Positions 1-6,370 of a stretch of 9,895 nucleotides of DNA are shown piece by piece. A program made the translations under genes and the position numbers. The notes below the pieces were generated by a model. It was not told the DNA's origin. It made no database searches and was given only the letters and a program-made list of their open reading frames with translations. Positions within the stretch are counted from its first letter, which is position 1, and each line of letters starts with the position of its first letter. Source of the DNA: CAJQQY01 sp964352225 (GTDB taxonomy: Bacteria; Bacteroidota; Bacteroidia; Chitinophagales; Saprospiraceae). The DNA lies in assembly GCA_964352225.1 (NCBI GenBank), contig CAYGRM010000250.1, forward strand, positions 1 to 9,895. The letters are read 5' to 3'.

Positions 1-2555
1 TATTTTCACTTTGTTTTTTAGTTTTCCTTAGTTTTTCATTTATCCAGGCCCAAGAAACCAAGCAAAAAGTAACTAAGGTTAGAGGCCAGGTAATAGATGC
101 AAGTACCAAAGAGGCGCTCCCGTTTGTAAATATAGGCTCATTAGGAACCACAGTTGGAACTTCGACCGATTTTGATGGTTTTTATGAGTTAGAGTCTCAA
201 TGGATGACAGATAAGCTAATTATTTCATATGTTGGTTACGATACGGATACGGTTGATATCGAAATTGGGAAAAGACAAAAAATAAATATAGAATTAAAAC
301 CCACTACTACAAGTCTAAATGAAATTACTATTGTTGCTAAAAAAAGAAGGTATCGAAGAAAGGGAAATCCAGCAGTTGATTTTGTGAAAAGAGCTATCAA
401 AAATAAAGATAAAAACAGACTGGAGGGACAAGAATATTATGAATACCGAAAGTATGAAAAAATCGAGCTGGATATTAATAATATTACCGACAAATTTCGT
501 GACCGAAAAATATTTAACCAATTCCAATTTATTTTTGATAATGTAGACACCTCTGCGATTAATGGAAAACCTTACTTGCCAATTTATATGCAAGAAGGTA
601 ATTCTAAAATTTATTACAGGCAAAATCCTGAGGATAAAAAAGAGTACAGAGATGCAATTAAGGTTTCTAATTTCGACCAATTAGTAGATGATAGGACGAT
701 TGCGCAACTGGTGAAATTGATGTACCAAGATGTTAATATTTACAACAATAATATTGATGTGGTTGGTATTCAATTCGTTAGTCCACTTTCAAACATTGCT
801 CCTTTTTATTACCATTTTTATATCAATGATACCATTGAGATTAATAATATTAAATGTATTGACTTAGCTTTTCAACCAGCCAATAAACAAAATTTTGGTT
901 TTAAAGGAAATTTGGCTATTTCTCTAGATTCTAATTATACTGTGCTAAATGTCGATATGGGAATTACTGACCAAATCAATTTGAATTGGGTTACAGATAT
1001 GCGAGTGAAGCAGGAGTTTTCTAAAAAAGGGGAAGTATGGATTATATCTAAAGATCAGTTAATTCTTGATTTTCAAATTACAAAAAAAGGGTTTGGTTTT
1101 TTTGGAAGAAAATCTACCAATTATACCGATCACCTAATTAATCAACCTCCTGATGAAGAAGTTTGGTCTGGTATACAAAATAAAATAGATGCGGAGGATT
1201 TATTCGAAAAAGATGAAAAATATTGGGAGGAAATTCGGCCATTTCCATTAACAAAAGGGGAAGCGTCTGTCTACAAATTAGTAGATACTCTCCAAACCAT
1301 TCCAACGGTAAAAACTACTTTAAACGTAATAAATTTTCTTTCTACGGGATATATTCCAGTCGGGCCAATTGATATTGGACCAGTCAATGGATTTTATAGT
1401 TTTAATGATACAGAAGGCGATCGGATTAGATTTGGAGGAGAAACTAATCGAAAGTTCTCTCCTAAGTTAAGATTACAAGGTCAACTATTATATGCCTTTG
1501 GAGATCAAAAATGGAAATATTCAACCCAAGCGTTGTATTCTTTCAATAGTGATTTTATGGAAAATCCAAGGCATCATATTTCCATTAGACATCAGCATGA
1601 TACTAACTTTCCAGGCCAACGATTAGCCTTCATTAATGAAGATAATTTTTTATTGTCCTTCAAAAGAGGAAGTGCTGATAGATTAATATTATTTACGTCT
1701 ACAAAGTTTGAGTACTTAAGAGAGTTAGATAGTGATTTTTCTTATCAGATTGGATTTGAACAAAGAAGAGATCGCCCCATTGGCGCACTAGCTTTTAACT
1801 ATACGGAAGATGAAGTCCAACAGACAATAGCAGCAGTAGATGTTTCAGAAATTTCATTGAATTTACGATGGGCGCCGAATGAAGAATTCTTACAAGGAAG
1901 AAATTACCGAACAAATCTTTTCAATAGGTTTCCAATTTTTAAATTAGATTACCAATACGGAGTTCCTAATTTATTTGGAAGTGATTATGATTACCATCGA
2001 GTAACCTTGAATATTTTCAAAAAATTCAACTTTTCTTTCTTGGGGATCATGCACGTCTATTTAGAAGGAGGAAAAATGTTTGGACAAGTTCCTTATAACT
2101 TGATGTTTTTACCACGAGCCAATCAAACCTATTCCTACCAAACTTTTTCTTACAATATGATGAACTTCTTGGAGTTTGTCAGCGATCAATATGTCAGTTT
2201 TAATGGTTTGTATTATATGAATGGATATTTATTAAATAAAATTCCACTTATTCGAAAATTAAAACTTCGTGAAGTATTTACTTTTAAAATGCTTTATGGT
2301 ACCGTAAGTGATAAAAATAATCCTAGCCTCGATCCATCTTTGATTCAATTTCCAACTGATGACTTTGGAAATACTTTGACTTATACATTGATTAATCAAC
2401 CTTATATGGAAGGAAGTGTAGGTATTGCTAATATTTTTAAAGTATTGTCCATTGACTTAGTACAACGTTTTAATTATTTAGATAATCCTAATATTCCCGT
2501 GTTGTTTGGAGTAAAAGGGTTAGGAATCAGATTTAGAATGGGCTTAGAGTTCTAA
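1..2555 (+). CDS. DUF5686 / carboxypeptidase-regulatory-like domain outer-membrane protein (5' partial)
   Basis: The reading frame is open from the left edge (first full codon at position 3) to TAA at 2553-2555, giving 850 residues in the window. The ATG at 204 is an internal Met (residue 68). Upstream of it, in the same frame, are the hydrophobic end of a signal peptide (LSFSFIQAQ, cleavage probably before Q) and then a carboxypeptidase-D regulatory-like beta-sandwich at about residues 23-100, with VRGQVIDAST, a DFDGFYEL turn and ISYVGYDT. The linker LNEITIVAKK leads to the DUF5686 part, recognised from NPAVDFVKRAIKNKDKNRLEG followed by YYEYRKYEKIELD. The rest is rich in alternating aromatic and polar strands and ends in Phe, as outer-membrane beta-barrels do. 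In Bacteroidota this family is a cell-surface or outer-membrane protein of unknown job; it resembles the plug-side domain of SusC-like proteins but is not a TonB receptor. No neighbour points to a substrate. The family call is firm; the function is not known. Confidence 0.9.
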   Translation, partial: FSLCFLVFLSFSFIQAQETKQKVTKVRGQVIDASTKEALPFVNIGSLGTTVGTSTDFDGFYELESQWMTDKLIISYVGYDTDTVDIEIGKRQKINIELKPTTTSLNEITIVAKKRRYRRKGNPAVDFVKRAIKNKDKNRLEGQEYYEYRKYEKIELDINNITDKFRDRKIFNQFQFIFDNVDTSAINGKPYLPIYMQEGNSKIYYRQNPEDKKEYRDAIKVSNFDQLVDDRTIAQLVKLMYQDVNIYNNNIDVVGIQFVSPLSNIAPFYYHFYINDTIEINNIKCIDLAFQPANKQNFGFKGNLAISLDSNYTVLNVDMGITDQINLNWVTDMRVKQEFSKKGEVWIISKDQLILDFQITKKGFGFFGRKSTNYTDHLINQPPDEEVWSGIQNKIDAEDLFEKDEKYWEEIRPFPLTKGEASVYKLVDTLQTIPTVKTTLNVINFLSTGYIPVGPIDIGPVNGFYSFNDTEGDRIRFGGETNRKFSPKLRLQGQLLYAFGDQKWKYSTQALYSFNSDFMENPRHHISIRHQHDTNFPGQRLAFINEDNFLLSFKRGSADRLILFTSTKFEYLRELDSDFSYQIGFEQRRDRPIGALAFNYTEDEVQQTIAAVDVSEISLNLRWAPNEEFLQGRNYRTNLFNRFPIFKLDYQYGVPNLFGSDYDYHRVTLNIFKKFNFSFLGIMHVYLEGGKMFGQVPYNLMFLPRANQTYSYQTFSYNMMNFLEFVSDQYVSFNGLYYMNGYLLNKIPLIRKLKLREVFTFKMLYGTVSDKNNPSLDPSLIQFPTDDFGNTLTYTLINQPYMEGSVGIANIFKVLSIDLVQRFNYLDNPNIPVLFGVKGLGIRFRMGLEF

Positions 2556-2575
2556 TGAATTATTACTCCTAGCAT

Positions 2576-2615
2576 AAAAATGTGATGCTCCGATCAATCG
2601 GAGCAACACATTTTT
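2576..2615. terminator. Bidirectional intrinsic terminator between convergent genes
   Basis: A near-perfect hairpin has outer arms aaaaatgtg (2576-2584) and cacattttt (2607-2615). An A/A mismatch separates these from inner arms tgctccga (2586-2593) and tcggagca (2598-2605), closed by the loop tcaa. The outer arms supply a T tract on either strand, so it can end both the DUF5686 transcript (+) and the membrane-protein transcript (-). Its right arm overlaps the TAA stop of the leftward gene by two bases. Confidence 0.85.
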
Positions 2616-3537
2616 ATTTTGTAGCTGTAGCTTTTGTTGATAACATATAATCTAAAATTACAGCGATCATAAAACCTGCTAAAATATATAATCCTCCAAA
2701 GGCAACTACTTTCCATGCGTTGTCACCCATAGTTGAAGGTTGAACGAATCCATCAAAGAATAAATAATAACAAAGAATTGCTAAGGGCATACTTATGCCA
2801 AAAGACAAGCCATGCCTGAAAAAAAAGTCTTTCCATACTCTGGCAAAATTCTTTTCATGATTCCTCCATCTAATAATACAGGCTATTAAAATCCATGAGC
2901 CAAATCCTAAGGCATTATATGGACTATCTCCCTCAATTACTCCAACCGCTCGCTCAAGTCCGTGTAACAGTCCAGTAAAAATTGCTATATAACTTCCATC
3001 TGTCCGATCAAGTCGATCATAAATTATCAGCCATGCGAAAAATAAAAAGTAGAAAAAGAACTGAACCCAATGGCTCATAACTTCATCAATCCAAAAAATC
3101 TGTTCATACAATGGACCAGTTGTGATTCCCAGATTAACCCTAGAATATATTTCCAAAGTATTTGTGAAATGGATGCCCAATGCATAGATATACATGGAGG
3201 CAAAAAATATAGCTAAAGTTTTCTTTTTTTGAATGGAGTTACTCAATACTTCATTCTCGTGGGGACCAAATACGACAATGACCATTCTATACAAAACATA
3301 CCATAGGAGAGGAACATAAACAAGTTGTTCAAACCAATGATTAGTAGTTACTCCGTGAATCATAGTATGGCAAATCCAAGTGAAACCGAGTACTTTTCCA
3401 AATAATCCACAGATGATTACTTTATAATGGTAGGCGATACATACATAAAGCATTAACCAGATCAACTCTCTACTTTCCTTTGCTTGTATTTGGTTAGACG
3501 AAATTATTTTTGATTGAAGTGTACTTGTTTTGTTCAT
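2614..3537 (-). CDS. Polytopic integral membrane protein of unknown function
   Basis: I chose the ATG at 3537-3535 (MNKTSTLQ, 307 residues). An in-frame TTG at 3555 would add six residues, but TTG starts are uncommon in this phylum. The protein has about seven or eight hydrophobic segments, near residues 25-50, 68-92, 105-125, 142-172, 180-195, 210-224, 242-262 and 275-297. Polar, potentially metal-binding or catalytic residues sit in or beside them: IHFTNTLE (H123, N126, E129), WIDEVMSHW (D151, E152, H156) and LLHGLERAVGVIEGD (H192, E195, E202). This pattern faintly resembles the H..TL and DE..M motifs of alkaline ceramidase/CREST hydrolases, but the C-terminal HxxxH of that superfamily is not evident, so I do not assign it. 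It is divergent from the PAP2 gene across about 205 bp and convergent with the DUF5686 gene. The gene is convincingly real; its function is open. Confidence 0.8.
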   Translation of the reverse strand: MNKTSTLQSKIISSNQIQAKESRELIWLMLYVCIAYHYKVIICGLFGKVLGFTWICHTMIHGVTTNHWFEQLVYVPLLWYVLYRMVIVVFGPHENEVLSNSIQKKKTLAIFFASMYIYALGIHFTNTLEIYSRVNLGITTGPLYEQIFWIDEVMSHWVQFFFYFLFFAWLIIYDRLDRTDGSYIAIFTGLLHGLERAVGVIEGDSPYNALGFGSWILIACIIRWRNHEKNFARVWKDFFFRHGLSFGISMPLAILCYYLFFDGFVQPSTMGDNAWKVVAFGGLYILAGFMIAVILDYMLSTKATATK

Positions 3538-3662
3538 TTTGCAAAATAAGTACAATAGGTTCGAAAAAACTATTGGAAATACAAAAAAGAAAGATAAAAA
3601 GATATAAAATTTTAGAATGGAATTCCTTGATACTTCCCAACTCGGAAAGATAAAATCTTTTT

Positions 3663-3670
3663 TATATTTG
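3663..3670 (+). promoter_or_regulatory. Candidate Bacteroidota -7 element (TAnnTTTG)
   Basis: The octamer TATATTTG matches the Bacteroidota primary-sigma -7 consensus TAnnTTTG exactly. It lies 72 bases before the ATG of the PAP2 gene. No TTG is placed at the ideal -33 spacing; the nearest is at 3627-3629, too far upstream. This is therefore a plausible but unproven promoter in the divergent 3538-3742 spacer. I see no matching element on the minus strand for the divergent gene. Confidence 0.35.
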
Positions 3671-3742
3671 TCTTTTATTTAGAATAACTGACAGCGGGAT
3701 TTAAACATGCTCTTAAGTATTTGATAAAAGCAATCTACAAGA

Positions 3743-4669
3743 ATGAATTTTACAAGTTTGGTGGTACTATTAGCCATAATATTTTTTTATAGTTGGCAAG
3801 CTTCGAGAGATAGAGCAAAAGAAGGCGCAACTCTCTGGGAACATTTCAAACCTTCACTTAAGCAATATTCTGGATTTAGAGAGTTACTGCTTTTCGTAGG
3901 ATTCTTATTGATGTATAAAGTCTCTAGAGGATTAGCAATTGGAGATGACGCAACAGCATTTGCTAATGCCCAAAAAGTAATTGAATGGGAATATGCCTTG
4001 GGGATCTTATATGAGTTGCCCATTCAACAATATTTTTTAGATAAAGTATCGCTTTTCAAAGTAATCAACTGGATTTATATAAAACTTCACATCCCGACTA
4101 CCATCATATTTTTTGTTTGGCTTTACAACAAGCAACGTAAACATTATATCTTTATTAGAAATGGATTTTTGATTGCGAATGTAATTACCCTATTCTTTTT
4201 TGTTGGTTTCCCTTGTGCTCCACCAAGAATGATCAATGAGTTAGTAGCTAATCCTTACTCTAATTTAGGAGGTCAGGTGCTGCGTAATTTAAATGAAATG
4301 GGCATTTACCTTGGTGATGGATTTATAGATACCTTAAATCAAATAAGTGGAATCAATTTATACAAAGGAATTAATTCAAAATTATTCAACCAATTTGCGG
4401 CGATGCCTTCGATGCATTTCGGAAATTCTCTATTGATTGCTTTCGGTGTGTTTTTGTACGCTAAGAATATTTTAATCAGAACACTTGTATGGATTTACCC
4501 TTTGTTTGTTCTTTTAGTGATAGTGATGACTGCCAATCATTTTTTTCTAGATGCTGTTTTGGGGGGAATAATTGTTTTATCTCCTTATCCATTAATGGTT
4601 ATGTTGGAAAGATCCTTTCCTTCTTGGAAGAAAAGAATTCGAGGTTCCGAAGAATTTATTAAGGGTTAA
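3743..4669 (+). CDS. PAP2-superfamily membrane phosphatase / phosphotransferase (Aur1/Ipt1-like, PAP2_3 type)
   Basis: A 308-residue protein with about six membrane segments and the PAP2 active-site motifs in order: the I/LYxxxHxP stretch around H116, FPCAPPR (156-162), AAMPSMHFG (219-227, catalytic H225) and TANHFFLDAVLGG (263-275, H266 and D270, the charge-relay pair). This arrangement is typical of the Aur1/Ipt1-type branch rather than of small undecaprenyl-pyrophosphate phosphatases. Members of that branch include inositol-phosphorylceramide synthases, which transfer a phospho-head-group between lipids. Many Bacteroidota make sphingolipids, so a lipid head-group transferase or phosphatase is reasonable; the substrate cannot be read from the sequence. 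The start is set by ATG at 3743, with an in-frame TAA six codons upstream (3725-3727). The leader has no clear Shine-Dalgarno sequence. It is a single-gene unit, closed by the terminator at 4738-4775. Confidence 0.88.
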   Translation: MNFTSLVVLLAIIFFYSWQASRDRAKEGATLWEHFKPSLKQYSGFRELLLFVGFLLMYKVSRGLAIGDDATAFANAQKVIEWEYALGILYELPIQQYFLDKVSLFKVINWIYIKLHIPTTIIFFVWLYNKQRKHYIFIRNGFLIANVITLFFFVGFPCAPPRMINELVANPYSNLGGQVLRNLNEMGIYLGDGFIDTLNQISGINLYKGINSKLFNQFAAMPSMHFGNSLLIAFGVFLYAKNILIRTLVWIYPLFVLLVIVMTANHFFLDAVLGGIIVLSPYPLMVMLERSFPSWKKRIRGSEEFIKG

Positions 4670-4737
4670 GTAACTGGTCAGGGTCAATATTAAATATAGT
4701 TTTCAATCATCTTAAAAATAATAGGTAGATGATAAAA

Positions 4738-4775
4738 ATGAAAAAGCCATTCTGAGAAATCGGAATGGCTTTTTT
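4738..4775 (+). terminator. Strong intrinsic terminator after the PAP2 gene
   Basis: The arms aaaaagccattctga (4741-4755) and tcggaatggcttttt (4760-4774) pair over 15 positions with one G-T wobble. They close on a GAAA tetraloop (4756-4759) and run into a T tract ending at 4775. The A-rich left side makes a T tract on the minus strand too, so it may work in both directions. It lies about 70 bp after the PAP2 stop codon. Confidence 0.88.
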
Positions 4776-4776
4776 C

Positions 4777-4820
4777 GTAAAAAAAAGATGGTAAAGTTCA
4801 ATAAATGAACTAACCATCTT
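4777..4820 (-). terminator. Leftward intrinsic terminator with no assigned gene
   Basis: A hairpin of aagatggt (4785-4792) with accatctt (4813-4820) encloses a second stem, agttca (4795-4800) with tgaact (4806-4811), and the loop ataaa. The stem is followed by a run of eight T only when read on the minus strand (the A run at 4779-4786). On the plus strand no T run follows. It therefore looks like the terminator of a leftward transcript, yet no leftward gene ends here. The nearest, the pullulanase, stops at 5658 and has its own terminator. Confidence 0.6.
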
Positions 4821-4910
4821 AGTTGTTATAGGAAAATAATTTGCTCGATACCAAATGAAAGGATCTAAATTCTTTTTTTAGGACATGTATTTTAGGTGTT
4901 GAATTTAAGT

Positions 4911-5160
4911 CGTGTGTTTAATTTAAAGAATTTAGTAATACAACAGAATTTTTTCAAAATTGATAAGGAACTAAAATAAAGCAGGGTTAAAATAGGAGCG
5001 TGTGTTAAATTTAATTTTAAAAAAAGCGTGAAATAGTTTTGTGCGTAGTTATCAAAAAATGTGTTAGTAAACAAATAGGGACGTGTGTTAAATTTAATTT
5101 TAAAAAAAGCGTGAAAAATTGTCGTGTGTTTAATTATCAAAAAGGCGCGTTTTAAAAAGT
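4911..5160. repeat. Degenerate direct-repeat array, period about 41/83 bp
   Basis: The clearest copies are 4990-5033 and 5073-5116: 44 bases differing at only two positions, with 35 identical bases in a row (4999-5033 and 5082-5116), offset by exactly 83. Related shorter units starting cgtgtgtt occur at 4911 and 5123, and a weaker one (tgtgcgtagttatcaaaaa) near 5040 aligns with 5123 at the same 83-base offset. The array thus behaves as alternating half-units of about 41 bp. It contains GCGTG/CGTGTG boxes separated by A/T tracts. Copies lie in different reading frames, because 83 is not a multiple of 3, so it is not a coding repeat. Its function is unknown. Confidence 0.75.
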
Positions 5161-5575
5161 TTATTAGTTTGGGTATTTTCAGTTTTTTGAGAATCTAGAT
5201 TTTATAAAATAAATCGTGATCATTGTTAAAATCATAAAAAAGACAGTTTTGAAAAATTTGTGTTTAAGTTAAATTGAATACTGATGGGAGATTTTGAAAG
5301 TATCAGGAGGGAAAATTTGGGAGAAGTTTATAGTTGAGTAGTATGTTTAACAAAGTTGCAATTCCTATGCCAATAGGCTTGTCACAAATTAAATAGTTAG
5401 GTATTTTTTGAAAAAAAGTCAGTAAAAATTCATAATGATTTCAATAGTGACAGGGCTTTTTTGTGGAATAAGGAAATAGAACAATCTATAAAAGATTGAA
5501 TGGTAGTTTTTTACAATTTTGGATTTTAATCATTACAATGATTCTGTGAATTTGATCTTTTTTCATTTTTTTTTA

Positions 5576-5629
5576 ATAAAAAATAAAAGAAGGGAACTTT
5601 AATATTTATCAAAGCCTCCTTCTTTTATT
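5576..5629 (-). terminator. Intrinsic terminator after the pullulanase gene (minus strand)
   Basis: The 12-bp arms aataaaagaagg (5582-5593) and ccttcttttatt (5618-5629) pair perfectly, with an inner cttt/aaag pairing (5597-5600 with 5611-5614). Read leftward, the stem runs into a T-rich stretch. It lies about 30-75 bp past the TGA stop of the pullulanase at 5658-5660. Confidence 0.75.
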
Positions 5630-5657
5630 CCAATAGATAGTTTTATCCGTACAAAGG

Positions 5658-6356
5658 TCACTCTTCCACCATCACAACCATTTCTATGGCATTAATCGTA
5701 AGTCGACCACCTGAGAATTTCTCGTTGCTAGTTTGGTTAACTTTGCCGTCTTTTACGACATATTTCCAATTTCCTCTTGGGATTTGAATAGTTTGATTGG
5801 ATTGGTTCCCATTGAGGATGACAATAATTTTTTTCCATGAGTCACCAACGGAAGCTCCATTAATCTGGTAAGTGATTAAATTATCTTTAGTTTGAAGGAA
5901 TTTTAGATTAGTGGCGATATCATTTTGGGTAGTCATCTTAAATGCTGGATGTGCTTTTCGCATTTTAATTAAATCCTGCACAAACTTTACGTTATCTGCA
6001 AATTTGCTTTTTCGAGACCAATCTATCGCATTAATACTGTCTGGACTTTCAAAAGAATTTTCCACGCCATTTTTTGTTCTTAAAAATTCAGAACCAGCAT
6101 GCAAAAATGGAATTCCTTGTGAAGTCAAAACAATCCCCAAAGCCAGTCTACCCATTTTTTCTTTCTCCGCTTCGGTTGCTTCTGGACATGAAATATTTAA
6201 ACGATCATACAATGTATTATTATCATGGCAACTTACATAATTAATACATTGAGCTGGTTGGTTAGCCCAAGGAGCTTTGGAATAATTCACTTTTGAATAA
6301 TCTACTTGAGGATGTTGCGTCGCTCCAACGATTCCAAACTTTACACTTTCTTCCAA
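5658..6356 (-). CDS. pulA: Type I pullulanase, C-terminal fragment (232 aa, no start codon of its own)
   Basis: The segment resumes the pullulanase frame. Its apparent start at 6356 is a TTG that encodes the Leu of the conserved stretch ELEESVKFGIVGA in the intact enzyme, so it is not a real start. It carries GH13 region IV, INYVSCHDN (H44 and D45, transition-state stabilisation). Then come the type I signature LTSQGIPFLHAGSEFLRTK and NSFESPDSINAIDWSRK, and a C-terminal beta-sandwich (IVILNGNQSNQTIQIP and onward) ending at TGA 5660-5658. Without the upstream half it has neither nucleophile nor general acid. The frame is open to about the frameshift point and overlaps no other gene. Confidence 0.8.
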   Translation of the reverse strand: MEESVKFGIVGATQHPQVDYSKVNYSKAPWANQPAQCINYVSCHDNNTLYDRLNISCPEATEAEKEKMGRLALGIVLTSQGIPFLHAGSEFLRTKNGVENSFESPDSINAIDWSRKSKFADNVKFVQDLIKMRKAHPAFKMTTQNDIATNLKFLQTKDNLITYQINGASVGDSWKKIIVILNGNQSNQTIQIPRGNWKYVVKDGKVNQTSNEKFSGGRLTINAIEMVVMVEE

Positions 6357-6370
6357 TTCTTTTTCTCCAC

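Larger units (their letters stand above)
4821..5657. other. Gene-free AT-rich spacer of about 840 bp
   Basis: I find no supportable coding region here; the one longer open frame on the minus strand (4892-5140) merely reads through the repeat array and lacks an ATG start. The left part holds the repeat array. Between about 5160 and 5575 I see only AT-rich sequence with small palindromes, such as caatct/agattg (5482-5498), aatcatt/aatgatt (about 5527-5542) and cctat/atagg near 5366-5379. The right end carries the pullulanase terminator. The spacer could hide a small RNA, but nothing in the sequence identifies one. Confidence 0.6.

Noticed and set aside
315..680. Minus-strand open frame inside the DUF5686 gene
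   Set aside because: It lies wholly antisense to a well-recognised coding domain and has no family features.
5034..5041. TAGTTTTG as a promoter -7 element in the repeat region
   Set aside because: It matches TAnnTTTG, but in very AT-rich DNA with no gene downstream and no -33 partner the match is not informative.
4990..5116. Possible CRISPR array
   Set aside because: Only two good copies exist, the spacing is partly filled by a related half-unit rather than unique spacers, and no cas gene is present.
4892..5140. Open frame of 82 codons on the minus strand
   Set aside because: It has only a TTG start and reads the same DNA repeat in two different frames. Its composition is low-complexity and resembles no known protein.
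5911..6240. Plus-strand open frame inside the pullulanase
   Set aside because: It is antisense to strongly conserved GH13 sequence, and its translation is not protein-like.
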